Assembly: GCF_026309355.1 (NCBI RefSeq)
Contig: NZ_JAPJZK010000001.1
Coordinates: 1,736,001 to 1,800,000 of the forward strand
DNA from: Spartinivicinus marinus
Lineage (GTDB): Bacteria > Pseudomonadota > Gammaproteobacteria > Pseudomonadales > Zooshikellaceae
DNA length: 64,000 nt
Direction of reading: 5' to 3'
Part shown: positions 17,181 to 27,356 of the stretch, in pieces
Layout of the letters: each line of letters starts with the position of its first letter
Position numbering within the stretch: position 1 is the stretch's first letter
Made by a program: the position numbers and the translations under genes
The notes under the pieces: model-generated
What the model saw: only the letters and a program-made list of their open reading frames with translations
The model's database searches: none
What the model was told of the DNA's origin: nothing

Positions 17181-18494
17181 ATGGTTGATTTCTCTTCCCC
17201 TGAATATGTAAGTTTTTTTCGCCACTCATCGCCCTATATTAATGCTCACCGAGGCCGCACCTTTGTGCTCATGATTGGTGGTGAAGCCATTGCTGATAAT
17301 AACTTTGGCAACATCATCCATGACATTGCGCTTTTAAATAGCTTAGGGGTTCGTTTAGTTGTGGTTTTTGGTGCTAGGCCTCAAATTGATCAATACCTTA
17401 AAGAACGACAAGTGGCGTGCAAATTTCACCAGCATCAACGTATTACTGATAAAGAAGTACTGGAAAGTGTTAAAGATGCGGTAGGCAATTTACGGATTAA
17501 AATCGAGTCCATGCTTTCAATGGGGCTGGCTAATTCCCCAATGTACAATGCAAGAATTCGAGTAATAGGCGGCAACTTCGTTACAGCCAAGCCTATTGGG
17601 GTAGTAGATGGGGTAGACTTTTTGCACTCTGGCGACGTACGCCGTATCGACCGCAAGGCCATTTCCCAACAATTGGATGATGGTTATGTAGTGCTATTAT
17701 CTTGTCTTGGCTCTTCACCGACAGGTCAAGTATTTAATCTAGCAACAGAAGATGTGGCCACACAAGCCGCCATTTCACTTGGCGCAGAAAAATTGATTAT
17801 CTTTGGCTCTAAGTCAGGTATACAAGATAACAACAATCAGCTCATCAGAAGCATGAAACCAGCAGAAGCCTTGCGGATATTAAAGCAATCAACGTCACTT
17901 GAAACCAAACGCTTATTATCCGCAGCATTAACTGCTTGTGAAGGCGGAACCGATCGAGCTCATATAATCAGCCACCAGCAAGATGGTGCATTATTACAAG
18001 AACTTTTTACCCGCGATGGTTCCGGTACCCTGATCACTCACGATGGATATGAAGAAATTCGTCAAGGCAACATTGAAGACGTTGGTGGTATTATAAAATT
18101 AATTCAACCTTTAGAAAAACAGGGTGTTTTAGTTCGTCGTTCAAGAAAGCAAATTGAACAAGAAATTAATTTATTCACTATCATTGAACGGGATGGCACG
18201 ATTATTGGCTGCGCAGCATTTCACCCCTACCCAGATAGCGACAGCGCAGAGCTTGCTTGCGTAGCAGTCCATCAAGATTATCGCGGTAATGATCGTGGCA
18301 ACTTGTTGCTTCAACACAATGAAGAAGCAGCAAGAAAACAAGGAATCAAAGCACTTTTTGTACTGACCACCAAAACCGCCCATTGGTTTTTAGAAAGAGG
18401 CTTTGAAGAAACCACACTTGATGAACTACCCAATGCCAAAAAAAATACCTATAACCCTAAACGAGGCTCAAAAGTTTTTGTTAAAAAACTATAA
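17181..18494 (+). CDS. argA: N-acetylglutamate synthase ArgA
   Basis: A 437-residue enzyme of the classical ArgA type. It has an N-terminal amino-acid-kinase-like domain (FVLMIGGEAI, LVVVFGARPQID, about 1-290) that mediates arginine feedback in homologues, and a C-terminal GNAT acetyltransferase domain (about 300-437) with the acetyl-CoA loop region DYRGNDRGNLLL. It makes N-acetylglutamate, the first step of the pathway in which ArgE acts. ATG at 17181 follows argE closely, and a short hairpin follows the gene. Confidence 0.95.
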   Translation: MVDFSSPEYVSFFRHSSPYINAHRGRTFVLMIGGEAIADNNFGNIIHDIALLNSLGVRLVVVFGARPQIDQYLKERQVACKFHQHQRITDKEVLESVKDAVGNLRIKIESMLSMGLANSPMYNARIRVIGGNFVTAKPIGVVDGVDFLHSGDVRRIDRKAISQQLDDGYVVLLSCLGSSPTGQVFNLATEDVATQAAISLGAEKLIIFGSKSGIQDNNNQLIRSMKPAEALRILKQSTSLETKRLLSAALTACEGGTDRAHIISHQQDGALLQELFTRDGSGTLITHDGYEEIRQGNIEDVGGIIKLIQPLEKQGVLVRRSRKQIEQEINLFTIIERDGTIIGCAAFHPYPDSDSAELACVAVHQDYRGNDRGNLLLQHNEEAARKQGIKALFVLTTKTAHWFLERGFEETTLDELPNAKKNTYNPKRGSKVFVKKL

Positions 18495-18509
18495 CTAAAA
18501 GTAATCTAT

Positions 18510-18529
18510 GCTGGCTCGAAAAAGCCAGC
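18510..18529 (+). terminator. Hairpin after argA
   Basis: GCTGGCT and AGCCAGC form a 7-bp perfect stem with a 6-base loop 16 bp after the argA stop. No T run follows, so it is either a weak terminator or a 3'-end protecting stem. Confidence 0.45.
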
Positions 18530-18601
18530 TAATTGCATAAAAGAACCAGTAAAGCTAGCAACACCTTGCAAGTTTTTTATGCCAAGTATAACCTGAATAG
18601 A

Positions 18602-19375
18602 ATGAACACTTTTTCATTAAAATCTGTACTAGGTACTTTAGGGTGTATTGGGCTATTTTTTACACCCTTCCACATTTGGGCCCAAAGCCTTAAAGTTGGT
18701 TACTTTAATTTAGTGCCCCATATAGAAGAAGGAACAAGCAACACACCAACCAAAGGCCCAGCCATCAGTTACCTTAAAAAAGTGATGGAAAAAGCTGGCG
18801 TAACAGAACTTCAGATCCCACCAAAGCCTTACCCATTATCTCGTTTATTACAAGCGCTTGAATCAGGCAAAATAGACTTAGCTGTTGCATTAGGTAAAAG
18901 CCCAGAAAGAGCAAAGAAATTTGCCTACCCCTCAAAACCCTTCTTACAAATGCAGCCAGCCTTCATGCTATTAAAAAATTCACCTTATGACATCCTACAC
19001 TCTATTAAAGATATATTATTAATGAATATTGGCATATATGAAAAAGGGTTTTTATCCCCATTAATGAGGGACAAGCGTTTAAGAGTAAAACCTTTGAGTG
19101 GTAATAACGTTATTTTACGAAATTACAAAATAATGTTGCGAGAACGGCTCGATGCAGTTTACTCACCTGACAGCTATGAATTAATCTACACAGCAAAGGC
19201 CAATAGCTTTTTCAACAATATCAAAGTAGTACCCTTACCAGAGCCTAAGGTAGGACTATACACAGTTTTTTCAAAAAAAACGGCAATCAAATATATTAAG
19301 AGCTATGAAAAAACACTAAACGAGATAGAGCCTTACGAAACCCACTTAACTAGATTTATTAATGACAACCTCTAA
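18602..19375 (+). CDS. Periplasmic solute-binding protein, SBP_bac_3-like
   Basis: From ATG 18602 the 257-residue product has a signal peptide ending FHIWA (about residue 28) before QSLKVGYFNLVPH. The first-lobe motif is divergent: PKPYPLSRLLQALESGKIDL keeps the arginine and the G-K-I-D element but lacks the tryptophan. The second lobe includes MNIGIYEKGF. The annotated frame opens at a TTG (18533), which would put 23 residues before an otherwise complete signal peptide, so I prefer the ATG. It follows argA on the same strand but after a hairpin. Confidence 0.82.
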   Translation: MNTFSLKSVLGTLGCIGLFFTPFHIWAQSLKVGYFNLVPHIEEGTSNTPTKGPAISYLKKVMEKAGVTELQIPPKPYPLSRLLQALESGKIDLAVALGKSPERAKKFAYPSKPFLQMQPAFMLLKNSPYDILHSIKDILLMNIGIYEKGFLSPLMRDKRLRVKPLSGNNVILRNYKIMLRERLDAVYSPDSYELIYTAKANSFFNNIKVVPLPEPKVGLYTVFSKKTAIKYIKSYEKTLNEIEPYETHLTRFINDNL

Positions 19376-19611
19376 TTATCTACCTACAAGATCAATTACC
19401 AACTAAAAAGCAAATACTTACCAGCTAAAAAGCAAACTCATTATACAAGGATAATATTATATTCAGCCCATCACTAACTGCTTACACATAATACAAACTA
19501 GCAGTTTTATATAAACTTCAATAGACTATTTATTTGATTTCCAATTCAAGATAGATTACCGTCTTGACTCCCAATCCAAAAAACAATTAAAAAATTAGTG
19601 AGGGATTACCC

Positions 19612-20076
19612 ATGCTATTTAAAAAAGCTCGGCTTTTATTATCTGCTCTTTGTTTAGCAACTGCTAGCAGTGCAACCCTAGCAAGCGAGTTAATTACAGA
19701 AGTAAATGTTAATGAACGCATGTATCCAGATGCAAGCGCTCACTTTAGTAAAACAATTGATCTGGGTACAGAGCAATTAGTTTCTTCTGTTGGCTTTTTA
19801 ACTGACTGGTGGCAAAAGCGCCCAACAGAAATTCGTGTTTATGAAGCAAACAATGGTGAAAAAGGCCGGCTGATTGGTTACAAACAATTTTTCACCTATC
19901 TTGATAAAGTGTGTGGCAGTAATTTTGCCTCAAAATGTAAATACCCACAAAACCCAGTAGGCCGTTTAACAGTACCTGTATATAGCACTGTTTCATCTAT
20001 TGTTGTTGAAGCTGATGGTTTATTAAGCAAACCAAATGAATTTGCTATATTAAAATCAATTCAAGTTTATCATTAA
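19612..20076 (+). CDS. Secreted hypothetical protein, 154 residues
   Basis: A clear signal peptide (KKARLLLSALCLATASSATLA) precedes a mature domain of about 130 residues rich in Thr, Tyr and Val, probably beta-rich. It has a pair of cysteines close together (KVCGSNFASKCKY), likely a disulfide in the periplasm or outside the cell. No family is recognised. The ATG has a good ribosome binding site (GAGGGA), and an 11-bp hairpin follows the stop. Confidence 0.75.
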   Translation: MLFKKARLLLSALCLATASSATLASELITEVNVNERMYPDASAHFSKTIDLGTEQLVSSVGFLTDWWQKRPTEIRVYEANNGEKGRLIGYKQFFTYLDKVCGSNFASKCKYPQNPVGRLTVPVYSTVSSIVVEADGLLSKPNEFAILKSIQVYH

Positions 20077-20088
20077 GTAATTAAATTG

Positions 20089-20136
20089 TTAGTGCATACT
20101 GTATTAGAAAAAACAATTCTTGTTGGTATGCACTAA
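20089..20136 (+). terminator. Long hairpin after the secreted-protein gene
   Basis: TTAGTGCATAC (20089-20099) and GTATGCACTAA (20126-20136) form a perfect 11-bp stem around a 26-base loop, starting 13 bp after the stop. There is no T run, so RNA 3'-end protection is as likely as intrinsic termination. Confidence 0.5.
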
Positions 20137-20347
20137 TAAACAGCTTATCTTACCTGATTAACTATAGTTTTTATTTTAATAGCTCGCTTTCATCTAATAC
20201 CCGCTACTTTTATTTAGTTACTCCAGTCAGTTCTAGCAAATTATTTTGCTAATATATTTCACCTCACGCTAAAATGATTCTGGCTTACACAAACCAGCCG
20301 CTATCGAGGGTAGATAGTGGAATCACAAAAAATCAGGACGATAAAAA

Positions 20348-20908
20348 ATGAAATTAACATTAATAGCAGTATTGGTTACAGCTTTTTCATCAGTATCTTC
20401 TGCAGATGTACAACCAATTGAGATTGGTACTCCCGAGCCAGAAATGACAAGTGCATCTTTTGAAAGCAACTCTGGCTTATTACAAGACGAAGACTTTACT
20501 AGAAACATAGTCATGGAAGTAGATCGAATTACAGTTGTTGCTCCAAATCACCTGCGAGGCAGTATATTTCCTATCCCGCAAGCAGTAATCGATGAATTCT
20601 GCGGTGATATTGATGGTTGTAGAATGCGTATGGCTATGTATAACTGGGATGGGACAGGTCGCACAGCATCTAGATCAAATTTGTTTTATTACAACAGTAC
20701 TAATAATGCTTGGCGTGCAGAAGGTGGTGATGCTCAAGGCACTGATGTTAATGGGACAACACAGCATATTATGCAGTCATGGTCTTGTTATTTCACTGAT
20801 GGCAACTATAACAACTGGAAAAATCTTGGAGATTCTGAGCCGGGTTTTGGACTATTATCCTGGAATCAATACAATGCAGAAGAGTGTAGATTAACCATTA
20901 TCGACTAG
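20348..20908 (+). CDS. Secreted hypothetical protein, 186 residues
   Basis: The protein has a signal peptide ending SSVSSA (near residue 19), an acidic linker, then a domain with four cysteines (EFCGDIDGC, WSCYF, EECRL) and many aromatic residues (MYNWDGTGRT, NAWRAEGGD, NYNNWKNLG). This suggests a small extracellular disulfide-stabilised beta fold. I do not recognise it. The start ATG is 6 bp after a CAGGACG ribosome-binding-like stretch. A T-tailed hairpin ends the transcript at 20965. Confidence 0.75.
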   Translation: MKLTLIAVLVTAFSSVSSADVQPIEIGTPEPEMTSASFESNSGLLQDEDFTRNIVMEVDRITVVAPNHLRGSIFPIPQAVIDEFCGDIDGCRMRMAMYNWDGTGRTASRSNLFYYNSTNNAWRAEGGDAQGTDVNGTTQHIMQSWSCYFTDGNYNNWKNLGDSEPGFGLLSWNQYNAEECRLTIID

Positions 20909-20964
20909 TAATAAAACGGGGCTTTGCAAAGCCTACCCCCTACTTAACTGATTTACAAAGTGTA

Positions 20965-20989
20965 AGCCCGCTAAATTTAGTGGGCTTTT
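20965..20989 (+). terminator. Rho-independent terminator
   Basis: AGCCCGCT and AGTGGGCT form a stem with loop AAATTT followed by TTTTA, about 57 bp after the secreted-protein stop. It is a good intrinsic terminator in the plus direction. Confidence 0.75.
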
Positions 20990-21091
20990 AGGAATGACTG
21001 AAGCCTTATTAAAACTGGCTAGATGCTAGCCCTTATTTGACACTTGATAGTTTTCATCATTATCATCCAAAAACTCACTTTTCCCTAAAAG

Positions 21092-22018
21092 TCATTTACA
21101 CTCTACAACTTGCTTACCATCTAGATTAGTCCCCTGCTTCCATAATGATGAAATTTTTTGGCTTTTAAAATAAGGGCAGGCCACTTTTTTGTATTTATTT
21201 TTACTTAAGCCACCTTCAGTCCCACCATATTCCTGATTAAATACCGCTTTACCAGCCTTTAAGAAAGTAGATTCATACTGTACACATTCATTATCATAAG
21301 CAAAACATTGCTCGTTAACAGCAAAATCAAAGTAATCGACTAGCTCTTTAAGCTGCTGGATATCATTTTTTAAGCCAATGGCTAAATTAAATTGATGCGC
21401 TGTATTTGCTAGCCACTTATTGTAATTAAGCTGGTCTTTATAGGTGACATAGCCGTGGGTTTCTTCAGTATTTTCAAATGCGTCAACATTATCCACCTCA
21501 ACTGCATCACAGCCTGCCTTACTAGCAAATGCCATCCGATCTTTCATAATAGGTTTAATAATGTCTAAAGCTTTAGCGTTGCCAATGTTTAACCAGGTTT
21601 CATCGGGCCAGTCGTCCATGTCGCCATTTGGTATGAGGGTTATTTTTTTAAAGCGCTTAGCATCGGGTCGCCATTTTTCATAGGTACCACCACTAAAATA
21701 GCATATTACTTTTTTGCCTTTGGCTTTCAGTTGTTTTATTTTGCTATTGTTACCGCCTTCTGCGCCATCAAATAAATCCAGATCAACAACCTCTGCTGCT
21801 ATATCAGTAGATATTTTGTTTGCATTTTCAAGTTGCCACCACCAGGTTAAACCTGGTTTAGGCTGCCAAGTTTTAGCTGTGGGTGGCTCACCAATATCAT
21901 CATGAGAGTCCACAATAATCACGGCATCATCGTCATTAAAAGTAATGGTGGAAGCTATTGCAACATTCACTGAAAAAAGCGAAACAATCGCTCCATAAAT
22001 AATAAATTTTGGCAACAT
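21092..22018 (-). CDS. Endo-alpha-1,4-polygalactosaminidase-like protein (GH114, TM1410 superfamily)
   Basis: A 308-residue secreted protein. After a signal peptide ending NVAIA, the mature part matches GH114-like enzymes: TWWWQLENANKI, VICYFSGGTYEKWRPD, WLNIGN, AGCDAVEVDNVDAF and AIGLKNDIQQL. The acidic residues in the VEVDNVD strand are likely catalytic. Characterised members cut galactosamine-containing exopolysaccharide. ATG 22018 is chosen because the longer frame would add 19 residues before a normal signal peptide. The gene is isolated, with no exopolysaccharide genes nearby, so the substrate is unknown. Confidence 0.82.
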   Translation of the reverse strand: MLPKFIIYGAIVSLFSVNVAIASTITFNDDDAVIIVDSHDDIGEPPTAKTWQPKPGLTWWWQLENANKISTDIAAEVVDLDLFDGAEGGNNSKIKQLKAKGKKVICYFSGGTYEKWRPDAKRFKKITLIPNGDMDDWPDETWLNIGNAKALDIIKPIMKDRMAFASKAGCDAVEVDNVDAFENTEETHGYVTYKDQLNYNKWLANTAHQFNLAIGLKNDIQQLKELVDYFDFAVNEQCFAYDNECVQYESTFLKAGKAVFNQEYGGTEGGLSKNKYKKVACPYFKSQKISSLWKQGTNLDGKQVVECK

Positions 22019-22180
22019 AGTGACTCTAACCCATAATTTTACTAACACCTCCAGTATGGCATTATGGGGCACCACTACCTGATAACCAGGTCATTCATTA
22101 AATATTATTTTTTTAAGACGGGAGTTAATTCAAAGGATTGCTAAGCTAATGCTAAACCGGTCTCAGTTAACAACATACAA

Positions 22181-22223
22181 AATATGATGATCACTAAAGT
22201 TTAAATTAATGATCATCATATTT
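22181..22223. terminator. Hairpin terminator downstream of the aldehyde dehydrogenase
   Basis: AATATGATGATCA (22181-22193) pairs with TGATCATCATATT (22210-22222) in a 13-bp perfect stem. It is flanked by T runs on the plus strand and a shorter T run on the minus strand, just after the leftward gene's stop. It probably ends that operon. Confidence 0.7.
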
Positions 22224-22230
22224 TTATATT

Positions 22231-23631
22231 TTACAAATTTAATACAAACATCTTCTCTTGGGTCATATCATGCATTGTATGGCCAATGCCTCCTGTACCT
22301 AGCCCAGAGTGACGGCGACCAGCAAAGGGCATCCAGTCGACTCTAAATGCCGTATGGTCATTCAACATAACAGCCGAAGCATCTAGCTGCTGCATGACTT
22401 TCATACTTTGCTGTAAATTGTTACTAAAGACCGCCGCTTGAAAAGCCACATTTAAACTATTTGCCCGCTGAACCGCCTCATCAATGGTTTGGTAGCCATA
22501 AATACAAACCACTGGACCAAACACCTCTTGGGTTGATACTTTCACTTGCTCAGACGGATCTAATAACACAGTTGGTGCATAACAACCGTTAGCCAGTTTC
22601 TTGCCGCCTGTAATAAGGGTTGCTCCTTGTTGCACCGCCTCTTGCACCCACTCATCAATCCGATCAACTTCTCGTGGCAAAATCAATGGACCTACATCAG
22701 TATTAGCTTGAGTTGGATCCCCTACTGTTAATTGCTCGGCAGCTTTCGCCAGTTTGTTCGCTATATTCTCCGCCATATCTTTAGGTACAAATACCCGCTG
22801 TACAGATACACAAACTTGCCCTGCATGATAAAAGCCGCCTTTAGCCAATTTAGGTATCATTGCTTCAACATCAGCTGTGCTATCCACAATAACGGGTGCA
22901 ACACCTCCATGCTCTAATGCACAACGCACACCTGGTGCCAGCTGACTGCGTAGTTGCCAACCCACTCTGGCAGAACCAATAAAACTAAAAAAGCCCAGCC
23001 GACTATCAGTAACCAGTTGTGTTGCTACCTTATTGTCACAAATACAAACCTGGCACCAGCCTTCTGGTAAACCCGCTTTTGCCAGCAGTTCAGCAACTTT
23101 AAGACAAGATAGCGGAGTTGTTGATGCTGGTTTAACAATAACTGGACAACCTACCGCCACTGCGGGTATTACTTGGTGAATAATTAAATTTAGCGGGTGG
23201 TTAAATGCACTAACTGCTACAACAACCCCAATTGGCTCGCGATAACTGAACGCCAATTTGTTTACTGCTGCAGGTGTAAGCCCCATGGGTATTTCACTAC
23301 CATTCAAATGCGCTAATGCCTCAATAGCTTTTTCTACACCATCAATGGCACGCTCACTCTCAACACGGGCATCTTTTAATGGCTTGCCACCTTCTTTAGC
23401 AATAGTCATTGCTAAAGCTTCAACTTGCTCGCTCATTAAACTCGCCAGCTTTTTTAAAATAGCAATTCGCTCATGTTTGGCCAGCCAGCTATCACGTTTT
23501 TTAAATAAACTATGCGCTTTAGTGAGCATTTGCTCAACATCATCTGCCGTATGCATGTCCAACGTTGCCAAGTGCGATTGTCCATAAGCGGTCAACACTT
23601 CAAGTTGCATATTGGATTGACTATGACTCAT
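22231..23631 (-). CDS. NAD(P)-dependent aldehyde dehydrogenase
   Basis: ALDH-superfamily enzyme of 466 residues from ATG 23631. The catalytic Cys lies in GGFYHAGQVCVSVQRVFV and the general-base Glu in CALEHGGVAPVIV. The cofactor region IVKPASTTPLSCLKVAELL and the C-terminal MPFAGRRHSGLGTGG are present. It is closest in style to succinate-semialdehyde or lactaldehyde dehydrogenases, but the substrate is not assignable. Its ATG overlaps the TGA of the upstream ThDP-enzyme gene (ATGA), so translation is coupled and the two products likely act in sequence, for example on an aldehyde released by a ThDP enzyme. Confidence 0.88.
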   Translation of the reverse strand: MSHSQSNMQLEVLTAYGQSHLATLDMHTADDVEQMLTKAHSLFKKRDSWLAKHERIAILKKLASLMSEQVEALAMTIAKEGGKPLKDARVESERAIDGVEKAIEALAHLNGSEIPMGLTPAAVNKLAFSYREPIGVVVAVSAFNHPLNLIIHQVIPAVAVGCPVIVKPASTTPLSCLKVAELLAKAGLPEGWCQVCICDNKVATQLVTDSRLGFFSFIGSARVGWQLRSQLAPGVRCALEHGGVAPVIVDSTADVEAMIPKLAKGGFYHAGQVCVSVQRVFVPKDMAENIANKLAKAAEQLTVGDPTQANTDVGPLILPREVDRIDEWVQEAVQQGATLITGGKKLANGCYAPTVLLDPSEQVKVSTQEVFGPVVCIYGYQTIDEAVQRANSLNVAFQAAVFSNNLQQSMKVMQQLDASAVMLNDHTAFRVDWMPFAGRRHSGLGTGGIGHTMHDMTQEKMFVLNL

Positions 23632-25291
23632 AACATACAAACCTTTGCCTGAAGTTCATCAATAAGCACTCGTTTATTTTCTGAGTAATCCACAGGTACA
23701 TCAATTAAGTGCACACCACCTGCAGCAAATGCTTTCTCAAAAGTAGTCACTAGTTCTTCCGTTCGTTCAACACGATGTCCCGTGGCACCATAACTATTAG
23801 CATATTGCACAAAATCTGGGTTATTAAATTCCAGCCCCCAGTCTTCAAAGCCAGCTTGCCCTTGTTTCCAACGAATCATTCCATAGCTGCTGTCATTAAG
23901 TACCGTTACCACTATATTAAGACCCAGCCTTACAGCCGTTTCTAGCTCCTGACTATTCATCATAAAACCACCATCACCACAAATAGCCATCACCCGTCGT
24001 TCAGGGTATTGCATTGCTGCCATCATGGCTGAAGGCAGTCCTGCTCCCATAGTGGCCAATGCATTATCCAATAATACAGTATTGGGATAGTGAGCTTTAT
24101 AATTACGAGCATACCAAATTTTATAAATGCCATTATCTAGAGCAATGATATCTTTATCCCCCATAACTTTACGGGTATCAGCAACTAAGCGCTGGGGAAT
24201 AATTGGAAAACGACTGTCATCGGCCCCCTCTAAAGTATGTTTATCAACGCCAGATTTAATTTTTCAAAATAACTAAATTCAGCTGCTACTGTTCCCAAAG
24301 CCTCTTTAAGGCGATTAATAGAAGCAGCCAAATCACCAATCACTTCAACTTGAGGAAAATAAACCTGGTCCACTTTGGCAGACTTATAATTTATATGAAT
24401 GACTTTTTTACCGCCAGGCTCCATAAAAAATGGAGGTTTTTCAACAACATCATGTCCCACATTAATCACTAAATCAGCCCGATCAATCGCACAATGTAAA
24501 TAGTCATTGTCTGATAAAGCAGCTGTGCCAATAAATAATTCAGAGCGCTCATCTATAACTCCTTTCCCCATTTGCGTATTAAAAAATGGAATACGAGAGG
24601 TATGGACAAAGTCACACAAAGCTGCTCTTGCTTCTTTTCGATTAGCACCTGCCCCTACTAATACCAATGGCCGTTTTGCTTGCTTTATTAATGTAACAGC
24701 CTCTTCAATAGCGGTATCACTGGCTACAGCATAATGTCTTGCATGTGGTTCAATAATGGAAGCGTTAGTGTCTTCTGCAGCAATATCTTCAGGTAGCTCT
24801 AACAGCACAGCTCCAGGGCGCTCTTCTTCAGCTAACCGAAATGCTTCACGCACTAATGAAGGAATCGTATTGCCATGCACTATTTGCTTCGACATTTTAC
24901 AAATAGGCTCAAATAAACCAACCACATCAATAATCTGAAACTGCCCTTGTTTGGATTTTTTTATAGGCTTTTGCCCAGTAATCATAATTAACGGAAATGC
25001 TCCTAAATGGGCATAGGCGGCAGGTGTAGCAAAATTAGTTGCACCAGGCCCTAAAGTTGCCATACAAACACCCGCTTTACCCGTTAAGCGCCCGTAAGTG
25101 GCTGCCATAAAAGCAGCCCCCTGCTCGTGACGGGTTAATACTAATTCAATGGATGAATTTCTTAATGACTCTACCATATCCAGGTTTTCTTCACCTGGCA
25201 CAGCAAAAATATGCTTCACGCCTTCAGCTTCTAACGCTTTAACAAATAAGTCTGATGCTTTGGTACAGGTTTGCTTGTGGTGTTCTGACAT
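23628..25291 (-). pseudogene. Acetolactate-synthase-like ThDP enzyme, frameshifted
   Basis: The 5' part (25291-24230) encodes the PYR and central domains: FAVPGEENLDMVESL, the catalytic Glu in TRHEQGAAFMAATYGR and LGPGATNF. It stops after LALINIL. One base out of frame the sequence continues KHTLEGADDSRFPIIPQRLV and then the PP domain with the ThDP motif GDGGFMMNSQELETA, ending at 23628. A one-base loss near 24235-24250 explains this. If real, the enzyme is split between its central and C-terminal domains and would be inactive; a sequencing error is possible, since no other decay is seen. Family members are often annotated acetolactate synthase large subunit, but no small subunit is nearby. 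Confidence 0.85.
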
Positions 25292-25361
25292 AGTTTAACG
25301 TCCATTATTGATGAATATGTACTCTTCGCGAATGACTATAACCAGTTAGAATGGTATTAGA

Positions 25362-26888
25362 TTAATTTTTGACAATAACTTGCTCAGTTGTGTCTCTAGC
25401 AATTACAGTAGGATATAGCTCATCCATTGGTATCGACTTACCATTTTCCTGTACCATTCGTACATGGAAACGCTTCAAACGTCTTGGTTCAGGTACACCA
25501 CAACTGTGTGCGATCGTTTCTACCTCATGCACCATATTTAAGCAGTAGTTTGCTACTTTTACTGCTTTATCTTCAGGATTTAGTCCTTTTTGTAAACGTT
25601 CATTATGAGTAGTAATACCTGTAGGGCAAGTATTTTTATTACACTTAAGTGCTTGAATACAACCAAGACTAAACATAAACCCTCGTGCTGATACGACAAA
25701 GTCAGCACCGGCACACATTGCCCAGGCAACCTCTGAGGGGGTAATTAATTTACCTGAAGCAATGATTTTTATTCGTTCACCTAACCCTGCTTTTTTAATA
25801 ATATCTTTCACTAATGGTAGAGACTCTTTAATTGGTAAGCCAACATTATCAATCAATGACATAGGTGCTGCCCCTGTGCCACCATCTGCTGAGTCGATAG
25901 TAATAAAGTCTGGGGCACTTTCTATACCACGCTCTTTGACCTTATTCGTTAAGTCCTCAAGCCATCCATAAGCCCCAATGACACATTTAAAACCAACGGG
26001 TTTTCCCGTCACTTCCCGTATGTGTGCAACAAAGTCGAGGAGATCATCGTTATTATTAATATGTGGATGACGGTTAGGAGAAATAGAATCCTGTCCTTGC
26101 TCAATACCACGAATTTTAGCTATCTCTGGTGTTACCTTAGCACCAGGCAAAATACCTCCTTTGCCTGGTTTAGCACCTTGAGACATTTTAATCTCAAACA
26201 TGCGCACTTGTGAATGTGATGCAACGTCTCGTAATTTTTCATCACTGAATGCTCCTTCAGTAGTACGCACCCCATATTTTGCCGTACCGACTTGAAAAAC
26301 AATATCACAACCTCCTTCTAAATGATGTGGTGATAATGCACCCTCTCCTGTATTCATCCAGCAGCCTGCCATTTTAGCTCCCTTTGAAAGTGCGCGTACT
26401 GCTGGTGCAGATAAAGCCCCATAACTCATTCCTGAAATATTAAAAATTGATTTTGCTTCAAATGGATTTTTACAGTAAGGACCAATCACTAGCGAGCTAG
26501 TTTTTTCAGCGTCTTTTTCTAAAGTAGGATAAGGGCAATTAACAAAAATAGCAGTACCAGGTTCTTTCAAATATTTGGTAGAGCCAAAAGCAACCGTGTT
26601 ATCTTTATTTTTTGCTGCGCGTCCTATCCAGCCACGCTGTGCACGGTTAAAAGGCATTTCTTCACGGTCCATAGCAAAAAAATATTGCCTAAAAAACTCA
26701 CCAAGGTCAGAAAGAATATAACGCATATGGCCAACAATAGGATAGTTCCTTAAAACAGCATCACTGGTCTGCCTACGATCGCGAATATACATAAATATTA
26801 AAAACAAACAGAAAAATCCAACAGCAACGATAAACAGGGTTGCCATTAATTCTAATGCTTGATGCATATAGTTTGGTAACATCGGCAT
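25362..26888 (-). CDS. FMN-binding glutamate-synthase-domain protein (GltB2-like), membrane-anchored
   Basis: The 508-residue protein starts with a transmembrane segment (about 12-35, ELMATLFIVAVGFFCLFLIF) followed by a glutamate-synthase FMN domain. Visible elements are SGMSYGALSAPAVRALSKGA, MNTGEGALSPHH, KMSQGAKPGKGGILPGAKV, TIDSADGGTGAAP and CNKNTCPTGITTH, where the cysteines resemble the 3Fe-4S ligands of GltB. There is no glutaminase domain, so it is not a complete GOGAT. It heads the leftward run with the ThDP enzyme (70-bp gap) and aldehyde dehydrogenase. Its exact reaction is unknown. Confidence 0.85.
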   Translation of the reverse strand: MPMLPNYMHQALELMATLFIVAVGFFCLFLIFMYIRDRRQTSDAVLRNYPIVGHMRYILSDLGEFFRQYFFAMDREEMPFNRAQRGWIGRAAKNKDNTVAFGSTKYLKEPGTAIFVNCPYPTLEKDAEKTSSLVIGPYCKNPFEAKSIFNISGMSYGALSAPAVRALSKGAKMAGCWMNTGEGALSPHHLEGGCDIVFQVGTAKYGVRTTEGAFSDEKLRDVASHSQVRMFEIKMSQGAKPGKGGILPGAKVTPEIAKIRGIEQGQDSISPNRHPHINNNDDLLDFVAHIREVTGKPVGFKCVIGAYGWLEDLTNKVKERGIESAPDFITIDSADGGTGAAPMSLIDNVGLPIKESLPLVKDIIKKAGLGERIKIIASGKLITPSEVAWAMCAGADFVVSARGFMFSLGCIQALKCNKNTCPTGITTHNERLQKGLNPEDKAVKVANYCLNMVHEVETIAHSCGVPEPRRLKRFHVRMVQENGKSIPMDELYPTVIARDTTEQVIVKN

Positions 26889-27356
26889 ACTTAAAATTCC
26901 TTACAGAAAATCACAGGCTAGTGGCTATATTTTTATACAAACTGCTAAAACTTTGGTTATAAATTTACCTTTCTCGTCAAGGTAACAACCAAACAACATT
27001 AAAAAAGACATACAAATAAACCTATTTCTTTCATATGCCTTCATATTGTTGATTATGAAATTTTTATGTTAGTTTCTATAACAAATAGCTATAAGCAGTT
27101 ATATATCACTTCCCTATATAACTATACCTTTCTTCCTATAATCCTTATTAAACAATACAACAACTGACTAACTATTTAACACTTTCAGTTAACCATCTCA
27201 GTAATTTATTGAAAATGATAAATTATTTATTCTGGCATTAACGTTGCCTACATCATTAGCAGGTCAAGCATAATCAATGATTAGCAAATGTTAATAATTA
27301 ATAGCATTATATAGTCAATATAAAAGCTTATAAATAGCTAACGATAGGAGCATCCC
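26889..27356. other. AT-rich intergenic region
   Basis: A 468-bp divergent spacer between the GltB2-like gene and the nuclease gene. It must contain both promoters. It is very AT-rich with no clear operator, repeat or small gene that I can support. Confidence 0.5.
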
